Assembly: GCA_024648765.1 (NCBI GenBank)
Contig: JABYQC010000001.1
Span: forward strand, 1-64,000
Source: Candidatus Westeberhardia cardiocondylae
Lineage (GTDB): Bacteria > Pseudomonadota > Gammaproteobacteria > Enterobacterales > Enterobacteriaceae
Reading direction: 5' to 3'
Length of the DNA stretch: 64,000 bases
In this document: piece by piece, positions 24,001-34,300 of the stretch
Layout of the letters: every line of letters begins with the position of its first letter
Numbering within the stretch: position 1 is the stretch's first letter
Made by a program: the position numbers and the translations under genes
The notes under the pieces: model-generated
Database searches by the model: none
What the model was told of the DNA's origin: nothing
Seen by the model: only the letters and a program-made list of their open reading frames with translations

Positions 24001-24595
24001 GTTGCGGAGGTATGGTATTGATGTAATTTGGTTGCCGGTTTTAATAAAATGGTTAGAAAATATTATATATTATTCTTTAAATGGGAGTTCTTTGTCTTTA
24101 TCTTCTATTACATTGGATATGAGGAAATCTGAATTTTCTTTTTGTCTTTCCGTTAATAAAATTGTTAAAGCAGAAGATTTAGAAAATATTTGTAAAAATT
24201 ATGATGCTTTGTCTAGACGTGCTATGAATTTTAATTTTTCTTATATTTATGGTACAATAAAAGGGAGTATTGATTTGGTATTTTTTTGGAATGGTCGTTA
24301 TTATTTATTGGATTATAAGTCTACTTGGTTAGGTAATGATTATACGTGTTATAGTTGTATTAATATTGAAAATGTTATGATTGATTTTCGTTATGATTTG
24401 CAATACCAAATATATACTTTAGCTTTGCACCGTTTTTTAAAAAATAGATTAATGCATTATGATTATCAGTGTGATTTTGGCGGGGTATATTATTTATTTT
24501 TAAGAGGTATGGATTTGTCTCATCCTGGTTGTGGTGTTTATTATTGTTTACCTAGTGTACATTTAATTAATAAGTTAGATGTTTTGTTTTGTTAG
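21008..24595 (+). CDS. recB: Exodeoxyribonuclease V subunit beta (RecB helicase-nuclease)
   Basis: 3'-5' helicase and the only nuclease of RecBCD, which processes double-strand breaks for recombination. The 1195 residues compare with 1180 in E. coli. Superfamily 1A motifs are SAGTGKT (26-32), TFTDLATQKL, IDEFQDID, GDPKQLIYSFRG, ALDINYRS-like LDINYRSSES, TIHAAKGLEFPIVFLPF and LLYVAVTRA. The C-terminal nuclease domain keeps GSIDLVFFWNGRYYLLDYKS (about 1084-1103), including the metal-binding Asp residues and the Lys of the DYK motif, and RYDLQYQIYTLAL. recD follows directly. Confidence 0.96.
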   Translation: MLLITKKIFDPCSFLLQNGIFLLESSAGTGKTEILSMLYLRCLIGNCDFYNVNKKAMKVEDILVVTFTDLATQKLRSCIKDKIRSFYVDCTRGYSDNVYLSQLLLQISDIDVVMCQLLEAEANMDNASICTIHSFCWNILRMYPIECNFSLGQKMLTDEYALYEQAVVNFWRSYFYSLDCKLIRVIQKYWKEPYDLLMDLSPYLFGNITDFYCSCNFHESFESRYKLIIFFIEKFKNRWCKTVFDVCNILKYYDCEKKIITKRMLLLWLKKIYVWVNTKTVDYWVPKELKYFECLQIKSSVLKNISNVCDVPYYILFRGIKRLYHKIFSFRELILHVSLREVRNEVMQKKIKTRVLGYEDMLLYLENALSSRYGFYLSNMIRSLYPVVLIDEFQDIDFRQYNIFYKIYFNNCIINFILFFVGDPKQLIYSFRGSDVFLYMRIKRIISFRYTLDINYRSSESLVNAINCLFLSLPSSFVFRDISFFSSFSLSDRVLKFVVNDEVQPAMQFVLQSCVVVKRNEYKKFMAYQFSLKIYNLLFYILAKKAWLQDASGSRLLKLSDIVVLVRNRDEAKIMYDALANFSIPAVFLSYYNCSVFKTLEARDLLWVLYAILSPEDDVILFRALSTDIFGFDITYMHFVRFYKKKKREELVAKFILYRLIWEKYGILAMLRVIFIQDRMVKNLLSFFDGKRRFLNIMHIGELLQCVSKKFDNQRSLLYWFMFNIRYTNSRSKDHMVKMDSDNHAVRIMTIHAAKGLEFPIVFLPFITDFFSNKYCVFHDRETYKVVLDFCGTSDINRFLSEEERLSEDLRLLYVAVTRAVYHCSIGIAAVFCSGSRRIMSDVHRSAIGYLVQKGCYGDYSFLRDCLQLLQICSKNDISFYDAEIVTKNHVLNLKEVFLFFKKKSFCQSLLSKCFQYVWCVTSYSGLSGHGYFLKNNSVKSLSCIFNDISGENCVDVLETSLNSYNFPKGKFSGVFLHYILESMDFTKKLDEVWLYDQLRRYGIDVIWLPVLIKWLENIIYYSLNGSSLSLSSITLDMRKSEFSFCLSVNKIVKAEDLENICKNYDALSRRAMNFNFSYIYGTIKGSIDLVFFWNGRYYLLDYKSTWLGNDYTCYSCINIENVMIDFRYDLQYQIYTLALHRFLKNRLMHYDYQCDFGGVYYLFLRGMDLSHPGCGVYYCLPSVHLINKLDVLFC

Positions 24596-24672
24596 TAACA
24601 TGTTTTTGTGTTTGTGGGGTAAAAGTTTTTATTAATAATGTTTTTGTTTTATTTTGTTGTTTTTATGGTTGT

Positions 24673-26565
24673 ATGGAAAAATTTTTATGTGTAGCAGAAA
24701 AATTAGGGATTTGTAGTTTTTTGGATATTTATTTTGCTAAAATGTTATTAAAATATTCAATTACATCAAATGCAGATGCGTTAATGTTAATTTCTTTTTG
24801 TGTAAGTATGTATCATGGGAATGGACATGTTTGTTTTCCTTTGTCATCATTATCTCCTGAGAATATTTTTCATGGGAGATTTATAGAATTATCTAAAAAA
24901 ATTTTTAATAAAGTGGGTAATCCTTCTATAGAAGAGTGGAGAGAAATGTGTTTTTCGTTTTTAGTTATTGGAGATGGTTTGAATATTACTCCTTTGGTAT
25001 TAGATAATGATAGGTTATATTTATATTATCTTTGGAAGTCTGAATGTATTGTAGCGGATTTTTTTAGTAAATCGAATGTTTTAATGATTGATGATAGTGA
25101 TAAAGATTTTTTGTCTTTTTTATTGAATAAGTATTTTCCAACTTCTGATGTTTTATTAAAAAACGATGTTGATTGGCAAAAAATTTCTGTGGCTACTGCA
25201 TTGATGTATAGGTTTTCTTTGGTTTGTGGAGCACCAGGAACTGGGAAGACGGCTATAATAGCAAAATTATTAATAATATTATTGCATTTTTTTACTTCTT
25301 TACATATTGTTATGGCGGCTCCTACTGCGAAAGCAGCACTTAAAATGAGTGAATCACTTTATTTATCTCGCGATATATTGGCATTAAGTAGTAAGAAAAA
25401 AATGTGTTTTCCTAGATCGGGAGTGACTTTACATAATTTTTTGTTTCAAAGAGATAATTTTCGTAATAGATTTTTTTGTTATAATATGTGTTCATTTGAT
25501 TGTGATATTTTAATTATTGATGAGTTTTCTATGGTTTCTTTGGATATGATGAGTCGTATTATTTCTGTATTACCTTCTCATGCTAGAGTAGTTTTTTTGG
25601 GTGACCCTTATCAGTTATTTTCTGTACAGCCAGGTTCTGTTTTACGTGATATTTGTGAGGTGTATAATTTTGGTTATAGTGTGGAAAAATGTAGAGAAAT
25701 TTTTGCATTAACAGGGTGCAGAGTTGTTGCTAATAATAGTGTTAGGAATTATGGTTTTTCGAGTAGTATTAGTATATTATATAAAAATTATCGTTTTAAT
25801 GATGCTTCTGGTGTGTTTAAACTGGCTAATATGATTAAATTTGGAAATGATGTTGGTGTTGTAACGTTATTACATAGTAATTCTTTAAAAGATGTTGATT
25901 ATTTTTTGGTAGAGGATTTTTATATGTATCAAAAAATGTTGAAGAATTTTATTGATTTTTACAGAGATTATTTTGTATGTATTCGCAATCATAGCTCTCC
26001 AGATGTTATTTTGAATGTATTTCATCAATCTCGTTTATTGTGTGTGTTACGTGAAGGACCTTTTGGAGTAGTTTTGTTGAATACTTTTTTTGAACAGGTT
26101 TTGAAGGTATCTGGTTTATTGTCGAATGATATGGTGATTGATAATAAAAATTATATAGGAAGGCCTGTGATGGTATTAAAAAATGTTCCTTCTTTAGATT
26201 TATATAATGGAGATGTTGGTATTATTTTATCTAGATCTTTAGAGAAAAAAGATTGTGAAGTGTATTTTTCTTGTGTTCGTGATGTAAGTGTTAAAAAAAT
26301 TCCTTATAGTTTTTTGCCTAAACATGAAACTTCTTTTTTTATGACAGTGCATAAGTCGCAGGGTTTGGAGTTTTTGCGTGTTGCATTAATTTTGCCGAAT
26401 TGTGTTACATCTTTATTAACAAGAGAATTGTTATATACTGCTGTTACTCGTGCTAAAAGGTATTTGGTGATTTATAGTACTGATAAGATTTTACAGTATA
26501 GTATTAGGAATAAAATGGATAGATATAGTGGTCTTGTGGATAGAATTAGAAATATTATTCATTAG
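24673..26565 (+). CDS. recD: Exodeoxyribonuclease V subunit alpha (RecD helicase)
   Basis: 5'-3' helicase of RecBCD. With the ATG at 24673 it has 630 residues (E. coli 608). Motifs include HGNGHVCFPLS near the N terminus, the Walker A GAPGTGKT near residue 186, IIDEFSMVSLDMMSRI, FLGDPYQLFSVQPGSVLRDI, EGPFGV, GRPVMVLKN, FFMTVHKSQGLEF and LLYTAVTRAKR. A TTG at 24589 overlapping the recB end would add 28 cysteine- and phenylalanine-rich residues without similarity. As in E. coli it follows recB directly, but recC lies downstream instead of upstream. Confidence 0.95.
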   Translation: MEKFLCVAEKLGICSFLDIYFAKMLLKYSITSNADALMLISFCVSMYHGNGHVCFPLSSLSPENIFHGRFIELSKKIFNKVGNPSIEEWREMCFSFLVIGDGLNITPLVLDNDRLYLYYLWKSECIVADFFSKSNVLMIDDSDKDFLSFLLNKYFPTSDVLLKNDVDWQKISVATALMYRFSLVCGAPGTGKTAIIAKLLIILLHFFTSLHIVMAAPTAKAALKMSESLYLSRDILALSSKKKMCFPRSGVTLHNFLFQRDNFRNRFFCYNMCSFDCDILIIDEFSMVSLDMMSRIISVLPSHARVVFLGDPYQLFSVQPGSVLRDICEVYNFGYSVEKCREIFALTGCRVVANNSVRNYGFSSSISILYKNYRFNDASGVFKLANMIKFGNDVGVVTLLHSNSLKDVDYFLVEDFYMYQKMLKNFIDFYRDYFVCIRNHSSPDVILNVFHQSRLLCVLREGPFGVVLLNTFFEQVLKVSGLLSNDMVIDNKNYIGRPVMVLKNVPSLDLYNGDVGIILSRSLEKKDCEVYFSCVRDVSVKKIPYSFLPKHETSFFMTVHKSQGLEFLRVALILPNCVTSLLTRELLYTAVTRAKRYLVIYSTDKILQYSIRNKMDRYSGLVDRIRNIIH

Positions 26566-26949
26566 TGGTATTTTATAAGTTGTTGTGTATTTATATTATG
26601 ATTGATGATTAACATTGTGATTTAAGGTTTTTTGTGTTGTTAGAGTTTGTAAATATTAAAAAAATTTTTTCTAGAATTTTTGTTTTTGGATATTTGGGTT
26701 TGATATATGTAGGTGTTATTTTATGTTATTGTGTTTTTATTAGTTTTTTGTGTGATATTGAGATATTGATGTGTTCATAAAAGTGTATAATGTTTTTGAA
26801 TGATATTTTATTTTTATGTTTTATGGTATTTGTTGTAGATTTTTGTTTTATGTTTATGGTGTTTTTTTATGTAGTTATTTTGTAGTGTTGTATGGATTTT
26901 AGAGTGTTGTGTTGATTTTTTAAAAATTGGGTAATTATGTTGAGAAATT
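26566..26949. other. Convergent spacer between recD and the AI-2E-family gene
   Basis: T- and G-rich bases between the 3' ends of two convergent genes. E. coli has argA after recD; nothing like it is seen. No GC-rich terminator hairpin is visible. Confidence 0.35.
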
Positions 26950-27963
26950 TTATATTAGTTTTTTTTTGCGTAGTTCTATTTTGATATAGGAATAATAAAT
27001 TGGTGCCGCTATTAATCCTTCTATTCCAAAGGTTGCATCAAATAATAGCATGATGAATAATAGTTCCCATGATTTTGCTTGAATTCTATTTCCAATGATT
27101 TTTGCATTTAAAAAATATTCTAATTTGTGAATCAGTATTAAATATATAATAATGATTATTGCTATATTTAGCGATATTGATAAAGCAGATATGGTAATGA
27201 TAAAATTTGATATTAGATTACCAATGATTGGAAGCAGACCAAATACAAATGTTATTGTTATGAGTGTTTTTTGAAATGGTATATGTATATTAAATATAGG
27301 AAATAATATAAGAATTATTATAGAGGTTAGCACGGTGTTTATTAAAGATATTTTAGTTTGTGCAAAAACAATGTTATGGAATGCTGTTGATAAATAATAT
27401 AGTCTTTTTAGTAATTGTTGAATAAAGTATGTTTTTTCTTTAGATGGTTTATTGAGAGCTATAATTGTTCCAATAATCAGTCCAATGAAAATCATGATGA
27501 GTTCATGTAATAATATTCCTCCCATATTGCTAATAATAATTAGATTTGATTCAATTAAATTGAGTATTTGGTTTTTAAAGTCTATTTCATTTTCTGGAAA
27601 AAATGAGGATAGGAAATGTGGAATATGAATTTTTATGTTAGAAATTATATTTTTTGCTTTAGTTGATATATTACTTTCATAGGTATGTGTTTTAAGAAAG
27701 TGTATTATATTTATTACACCGATTATCATAATAATAGTAATTATTGTAAAAATTAGTATTACAGTAATTAATTTGGTGTATTTGGTGTTAAAAAAGTTTT
27801 TGCAATATGATGTGACAGAAGTAATAATTTCATAAATTAGAAAACCTGAAATGAAACAGGATAATAGGTGTAATGGGATAATAGAAGCCATGGATATACA
27901 CATGAGTATGTATGAAATAATTTGTATTTGTTTATTAGTGATACATGTTGTTGTTTTTTTCAT
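26950..27963 (-). CDS. AI-2E (PerM/YdiK-type) family membrane protein
   Basis: 337-residue polytopic membrane protein. About seven to eight hydrophobic segments are visible, with a longer soluble loop around residues 85-130. The C-terminal block KLEYFLNAKIIGNRIQAKSWELL followed by FGIEGLIAAPIYYSYIK is what I recognise from the AI-2 exporter-like (DUF20) permease family. This variant, with a Leu-Glu-Tyr-Phe-Leu-Asn-Ala motif, resembles members from other proteobacteria more than E. coli PerM or YdiK. The substrate is unknown. Its retention in such a reduced genome suggests a host-facing transport role, which is inference. Confidence 0.75.
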   Translation of the reverse strand: MKKTTTCITNKQIQIISYILMCISMASIIPLHLLSCFISGFLIYEIITSVTSYCKNFFNTKYTKLITVILIFTIITIIMIIGVINIIHFLKTHTYESNISTKAKNIISNIKIHIPHFLSSFFPENEIDFKNQILNLIESNLIIISNMGGILLHELIMIFIGLIIGTIIALNKPSKEKTYFIQQLLKRLYYLSTAFHNIVFAQTKISLINTVLTSIIILILFPIFNIHIPFQKTLITITFVFGLLPIIGNLISNFIITISALSISLNIAIIIIIYLILIHKLEYFLNAKIIGNRIQAKSWELLFIMLLFDATFGIEGLIAAPIYYSYIKIELRKKKLI

Positions 27964-28624
27964 TTTATTGTTTTTGTAATTTTTTATGTTATGGTTGTTG
28001 TATTTGTGTGTTTGTTTTTTTGGATGTTTAGAAAGTTTTTATATTGGAGAATAAATATTTTTTAATTAGTATTATATTATCTATTATATGTATGATAAAG
28101 CAGTAAGTATTTTGTTTATATATATAATTGGGTGTTTTATTTTTTTATAGATTTTATGTTGTGATTATGAGTATTTTATGTTTTTATGGTATGTTATTGT
28201 GTGATAAATTATATAAAAAAGTTTATCTAACGTACAATGAATTTTTGATTAAGTTTTTTAGTTTTTTATTTTATATATATATTGTAGTTATGTTGGTATT
28301 TTTTTTGCATATCATTGTTATTTTATGTATAACTTTGTTTTGGTGTGGTGTAAAATAGAAAATGGGATTTTTTGATATTTTCATGTAGATACATTAGAAT
28401 GTATGAGTAAATAATGATCATGGGAAAAGATTAGTTTTAGGGGTTTTTGTGTTTTATTTGATGAATTTATATATGTTATTGTAATGTTTTGTTGATTTTT
28501 GTATAATAAATAATTATTTGTAAATGTTTTATAATTTTTTTTTAAAATTTTTTTGATATATTTTGTATAGTGTTTTTATATTATTGTTATTTTGTTTTTA
28601 TGCAAATAATTTTAATGTTTGTAT
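27964..28624. other. Long spacer between the AI-2E gene and fbaA
   Basis: About 660 T-rich bases. A 76-codon rightward frame at 28128-28358 begins with TTG and encodes a Phe/Ile/Leu/Tyr-rich string. It matches no family I know and looks like a by-product of T-rich sequence. No RNA gene or repeat is seen. Confidence 0.4.
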
Positions 28625-29710
28625 TTAATAATATGTGTTGATGGATTTTGTTTCTTGAAATGCTTTTTGTAATCTTTTAATGATGGAGATTTGACTATAT
28701 CTTAACCATGATCTGGGATCATAGAATTTTTTGTTTGGTTTATTATTAGATTTTTCTAAATTTCCTACTTGATTGTGTAGGTAATTTTTGTTTTTTTTAT
28801 AATATTTAAGAATTCCTTTCCATGCAGCCCATTGGATATCAGTATCAATGTTGATTTTAATGACACCATATTTTATCGCTTCTTGTATTTCTTTTGTTGT
28901 TGATCCGGAACTTCCATGAAAAACAAAATTTAATGGTTTAGGTGGTAATTGAAATTTTTTTGAAGTGTATTCTTGGGATTTTTTGAGTATTTTTGGTAGC
29001 AATTTAATATGTTTGTTGTTATAAACTCCATGTACATTTCCGAAGGATGCTGCAATGATAAAATTTTTACTTATTTTGTGTAATTTTTTGTAGGCGTATG
29101 CTACGTCTTGTGGATTTGTGTATAATTTAGAATGATCTATGTTGGTATTGTCTATTTCGTCTTCTTCTCCTCCTGTGCATCCTAATTCTATTTCCAAATG
29201 AATGTTTAGTTTGTGCATTTTTTTTAGGTATTGTATACTGGTTTTAATGTTGTCTGTTAATGTTTCTTGTGATAAGTCCAGCATATGTGAAGAAAAAAGT
29301 GGTGTTCCTGTGTTTTGCAAGTGTTTTTCATTTGTTTCTAGTAATCCATTGAGCCAAGGTAAATGTGTTTTATTGCAGTGATCTGTGTGTAGTACGACTG
29401 GTATGTTATAATATTTTGCTATTTGATGTGTGTGTATTGCTCCAGAAGTTGCTCCTATGATAGATGGGTAGTGTATGTTGTTATGTTGTATTCCTTTTCC
29501 TGCTATGAAAGCGGATCCACTGTAAGAAAATTGTATTATAATAGGAGATTTTGCTTGTGAGGCTGCTTCTAAAGCGGCATTAATGGAATCTGTTCCTATG
29601 CAATTAATTGCTGGAATGGCAAAATTGTTTTTTTTTGCGATATAAAACAATTTTTGTACATTTTTACCTGTAATAACTCCTGTGGGAATATTTTTGAGTA
29701 TTTTTTGCAT
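28625..29710 (-). CDS. fbaA: Fructose-bisphosphate aldolase class II
   Basis: Zinc-dependent cleavage of fructose-1,6-bisphosphate into DHAP and glyceraldehyde-3-phosphate. The 361 residues compare with 359 in E. coli. The zinc and catalytic motifs HTDHC, IELGCTGGEEDE, AASFGNVHGVY, FHGSSGST and INIDTDIQWA are all intact. The end NKKFYDPRSWLRYSQ matches the family. It lies 46 bases downstream of pgk on the same strand, keeping the pgk-fbaA operon of enterics; epd is absent. Confidence 0.97.
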   Translation of the reverse strand: MQKILKNIPTGVITGKNVQKLFYIAKKNNFAIPAINCIGTDSINAALEAASQAKSPIIIQFSYSGSAFIAGKGIQHNNIHYPSIIGATSGAIHTHQIAKYYNIPVVLHTDHCNKTHLPWLNGLLETNEKHLQNTGTPLFSSHMLDLSQETLTDNIKTSIQYLKKMHKLNIHLEIELGCTGGEEDEIDNTNIDHSKLYTNPQDVAYAYKKLHKISKNFIIAASFGNVHGVYNNKHIKLLPKILKKSQEYTSKKFQLPPKPLNFVFHGSSGSTTKEIQEAIKYGVIKINIDTDIQWAAWKGILKYYKKNKNYLHNQVGNLEKSNNKPNKKFYDPRSWLRYSQISIIKRLQKAFQETKSINTYY

Positions 29711-29756
29711 AATTTTGTTGGTGTTATTTGTAAGTTTGGGTTATTTAGAGAATTTA

Positions 29757-30953
29757 TTATATCATAGATGTATTGTATTTTTGTGTCGTATTTTTTATTG
29801 CTTGTATTGCGGGTAGTGTTCCTTTGGTAAGAAATTTTAAAAATGCTCCTCCTCCTGTTGATATATAAGAAATTTTTTCAGAAATTTTAAATTTTTCAAC
29901 AGCTGCTATTGTATCTCCTCCTCCTACTATAGAAAATGCGTTACTTGTTGCAATTGCTTGGCATAGTTTTTTCGTGCCTTCTTGAAATTTTTCTAACTCG
30001 AATGCTCCTATTGGTCCATTCCAAATGATTGTTTTTGCATGTTTTATGATATTTGTAATTTGTGTTATGGAATGTTTTCCTATGTCTAGGATTTTTTCGT
30101 AATCTTGTATATCGTGGATAAATTTTTGTGTTATTTTTTTATCTTGTTTTTCATTTTCATTGTTTACAATAACATCAATTGGAGTAATAATATTATTTTT
30201 TTTTATTAGTTTTTTTGCTTCTTTTATTGCATCAATTTCTTGTAGTGATTTTCCTATATTATAGCCTTTGGCTGCTAGCATAGTATTTGCAATCCCCCCT
30301 CCGACAATTAATTTATCTACTATGTTTGATAAGAAGTGTAATATATTGAGTTTAGTAGAGATTTTTGCTCCGCCAATAATAGCTATGATTGGTTTTTTAG
30401 GATTTTTTGTAATTTGATGTAAATTTTTTATTTCTTTATATAAGAGTGGTCCAATACAAGAAATAGGTGCAAATTTGATAATTCCATATGTTGAGCTGTG
30501 TTTTCTATGTGCTGCACCGAAGGCATCCATGATAAATATATCGCATAAAGATGCATATTTTTTTGATAGAGATAATGTATTATTTTTCTCTCCTTTGTTG
30601 AAACGTACATTTTCGAGTATTGTAAGTTCTCCGTTATTTAATTGTAATGGTTCATTGAGATAGTTTTTTTTGAAGTGTATTGTATATTTATTAGAAATGT
30701 TATGTTTTAACCATTGTACAATTGGTTTTAGAGAGTAATGTGCGTTGTATATTCCTTCTTCTGGGGATCCTAAGTGTGAGGTTACCATAACTTTTGCTTT
30801 TTGTTGTAGAGCCATATTGATAGTAGGTAATGCATAACGAATTCTGATGTCTGAGATTATTTTTCCATTTGGTGTTATTGGTACATTTAAATCAGATCTT
30901 ATTAAAATTTTTTTGTTAGATAGGTTTAAGTTTTTCATGTGTTGTATTTTCAT
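29757..30953 (-). CDS. pgk: Phosphoglycerate kinase
   Basis: Transfers phosphate from 1,3-bisphosphoglycerate to ADP. The 398 residues compare with 387 in E. coli. Landmarks are IRSDLNVP, VMVTSHLGSPEEG, LENVRFNKGEK, FIMDAFGAAHR, AIIGGAKISTKL, LIVGGGIANT, WNGPIGAFE and the nucleotide-site GGGDTIAAVEKF...STGGGAFLKFL. All substrate-binding loops look intact. It is the first gene of the pgk-fbaA pair. Confidence 0.97.
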   Translation of the reverse strand: MKIQHMKNLNLSNKKILIRSDLNVPITPNGKIISDIRIRYALPTINMALQQKAKVMVTSHLGSPEEGIYNAHYSLKPIVQWLKHNISNKYTIHFKKNYLNEPLQLNNGELTILENVRFNKGEKNNTLSLSKKYASLCDIFIMDAFGAAHRKHSSTYGIIKFAPISCIGPLLYKEIKNLHQITKNPKKPIIAIIGGAKISTKLNILHFLSNIVDKLIVGGGIANTMLAAKGYNIGKSLQEIDAIKEAKKLIKKNNIITPIDVIVNNENEKQDKKITQKFIHDIQDYEKILDIGKHSITQITNIIKHAKTIIWNGPIGAFELEKFQEGTKKLCQAIATSNAFSIVGGGDTIAAVEKFKISEKISYISTGGGAFLKFLTKGTLPAIQAIKNTTQKYNTSMI

Positions 30954-31322
30954 GTGATATATTCTCTATATATTTTTGTGTATTTTACTGTTTTATAGAT
31001 ATTGTATGTAGTTTAATTTTTTTTGTATTATGCTATCATGATTTTTTGTATGTTTATTATGTTTCTATTAGTTCATTATATGAAGAAATCTTAAATAATT
31101 TTTACTTTTATATATTATACTGGATTGTGTTGATATTTTGAAACTAAAAGTTTTTATTTTTAAAGATTTTTTGTTTTTAGTATAATTATGTGTGAATGTG
31201 TATGATATGTGATATATGTTATTGTAAAGTACATAGAAAAAGATTTTTTTGATAAGTTTTCATATGTTGTATTTGGGTTTGTTATGTGGTGATTGTTTTT
31301 GTGTTTTTTGAGATATGATTTT
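30954..31322. other. Divergent spacer between pgk and recC
   Basis: AT-rich region expected to hold divergent promoters for pgk and recC. No gene found. A frame extending recC upstream to 31293 has no family similarity. Confidence 0.35.
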
Positions 31323-34300
31323 ATGTTATTTATATATCGTTCTAATGATTTTGATATACATAGAGATATTCTTGTAAAGAATATGCGAAATTCTTGTGTG
31401 GAGAATCCATTACATGCAGAAGTTATTTTGGTTGAAAATCAAAAGATGGAAAATTGGATACAATTGGAATTATCTTTGCATTTAGGTATTGCTAGTAATA
31501 TTGAGTATTTTTCTGTGAGTGATTTTATTTGGATGTTTTCTTCTTATATTTCTTCGGATAGTCTTATATCTAAGCGTTTTTTTTTGAATTCTGTAATTGC
31601 TTGGAAGATTATGAGGATTTTGCCTGTTTTGTGTAAAATAAAAGGTTTTGATATGCTTTGTAGATATTTTTATGTGGATCAAGATATTTGTAAGAATTTT
31701 TGTTTTTCTTACGAGGTTGCTGTGTTGTTTCATCGATATATGATGTTTAGACCAAATTGGTTGGTTGCTTGGGAAAGGAAAGAGTTTTTAGGAGAGGTTC
31801 GTGGTGTTGATCAAGTTTGGCAATCTTTGTTGTGGTATGAATTGATAAATGATATGAAAAGATTGGGGGAGCCATTTTGGCATCTTGCGAGTTTTTATGG
31901 TGTATTTTCTGCATTTTTGAAGAAAAAGTATATAAATTTATCTAAGGTGCCAAAGAGAATTTTTGTTTTTGGGGTTCCTTTGTCTAAGTTGATGTTATTG
32001 TATTTAAGGGAGATTAGTTATTATGTTGATGTGTATTTGTTTTTTATGGATTTAGATTGTTTTTGTTCTTGGAAAGATTTGGAAAAGTATTTGGATGATG
32101 TAAATTGTGAAGTGTATGAAGATAATTTGTATAAAAGTGTTAGGAAAAAATTTTATTTTTCTTATGGTTTGAGAAATAAATCGTGTTATTCCAATTATCG
32201 TGTTATGTTGAAGAATGTACGTAATTTGGATTTATTTGTGTGGGATAAGGTGAGGAAAAACATATTTTATTTATTGATTACTACTTTACGTCATTATCAT
32301 AATGTAGATATGTTTCGAGTGATACGAAGAAGTTCTGGAAATCTTTTGTCTATGATGCAATATGATGTTTTAGTTGGTTTATGTAATGGTGTTACAGAAA
32401 GTAGTACATTGTTAAATGTACGAGATGATAGATTGTATAGAAATATTATATTTTTGAAGGATGTTTCTTTTAGTGTACATGTTTGTTGTAGTTTGCATAG
32501 AGAAGTGGAGGTGTTATATGATTTTCTAGTAGATTTGATGGTTAAAGATTCTACATTAAATCCTAGGGATATTATTGTTATGGCTCCGGATATTGATATA
32601 TATATTGAGATAATTAAATCGGTTTTTTCTAGTTTTGATGGAAAAAAATGTAGTGTTCCTTTTTCGATATCTGATCAAGTTGTTGGTGAGGTTCATGCTG
32701 TTTTTACTGTATTTTTAAAATTATTAGAATTACCTTATAGTAAGTGTTGTGTTGAGGATATTTTTGATTTTTTAGGAGTTTCTTTTATTGCTTCTCGTTT
32801 TTCTATTAGTGTAAGTGATTTAGATTTTTTATATCGTTGGGTTGTGAATTCTGGTATTCGTTTTGGTTTGGATAAGAATACGTATTATGAATTAATGTAT
32901 CCGATTTTTGAACGTGGTACTTGGAAATATGGTTTAGATAGGATGTTTTTAGGTTATGCTGTTGGAGATATTCAATATGATAGTTGGCAGGATATGTATC
33001 CGCATAGTGAGTATTATGGTGGCAATTCTGTTTTGATTGGTTATTTGTCTAATTTTATAGATAAGTTGGATTATTGGAAGGAATATTTATCTGTTTCACG
33101 TGTTTTGTTGGATTGGGAAAGTTGTGTGAGTGATATGATTGGGGATTTTTTTTCTTTTTCTGATTCTGGTGTAGAGGAGTATTGTTTGTTGTTAAAAAAA
33201 TATTGGCATAATATTTTGCATGATGGTTTGCTAGCAAAATATGATGGTGTAGTTCCAATAGCATTGTTGTGCAGTGAATTAAAGTCGCGTTTAAATAAGA
33301 GAAGAATATATAATAAGTTTTTGAGTGGTGGTATAAATTTTTGTTCTTTATTTTCAATGTGTTTTTTATCTTTTAAGGTTGTTTGTTTTTTAGGGATGGA
33401 TGGTAATTTATATCCTAGAAAATCATTTGTTTTTAGTTTTGATTTAATGCGTGATAATAATGGAAATTGTGATATTTCTTTGCGTGATTATGATTTATAT
33501 GTGTTTTGGAGTTTTGTTTTGTGTGCTAGGGATATTGTATATATTAGTTATGTTTTTGATGGAGATGTGTCTAATTTGTTTGATAGTATGCCATGTTTTT
33601 TGAATAATATTGTGCGATATATTTCTAGAAATTTTTGTCTTTTTGGGGATGAGTTTTTGTGTGAAAAGATTTCTATGTTGCGTGTGAAACGTCATGTTTG
33701 TTGTTTTCATGGGTTTTTTTCTTCTTGTTTGGTTCAGAAAAGAGATTTTTTTTTGGATAGTATGGAAAATACCAATTCTATATATTTGGAAAAGAATGTT
33801 GTAGAAAATAATATATGTTGTGAAAGAAGTTTTCATTTTTTTAATGTTTTTTGTAGTGATTTTGTTGTATCGATGGATTGGTTTCTTTCTTTTTATTGTC
33901 ATCCTATTCGTTTTTGGTTTCAGAAAAGATTGTGTGTGTATTATTCTAGTTTTTTGAAATTATATTTGTATGAACCTTTTAGTGTGGATTATATTACACG
34001 TTATAAATTGAATATGCTTTTGTTATCTGCATTTTTGCAAGGGAAGAGTAGTGATTCTGTGTTTCGTTTTGCTAATGGTATAGGGGTATTACCATGTAAT
34101 GCATTTGCTGAAGTTTATTGGAATGATCAATGTATAAAGATGTATATTCTTTATAAGAAGATTAAGAAATATTATTTGTCTGATTTTAGAAATGTTAAAT
34201 TTAGTTTGAAATTATGTAGTATTAAAATACATGGTGTTTTATCTTGTGTGCAGAAGGATGGGTTATTGCGATGGAAGGCTGGAAATTTGTTGATGCGAGA

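Noticed and set aside
28128-28358. 76-codon hydrophobic rightward frame
   Set aside because: TTG start, no ribosome-binding site, no family resemblance; Phe/Ile/Leu-rich frames arise readily from T-rich + strand sequence.
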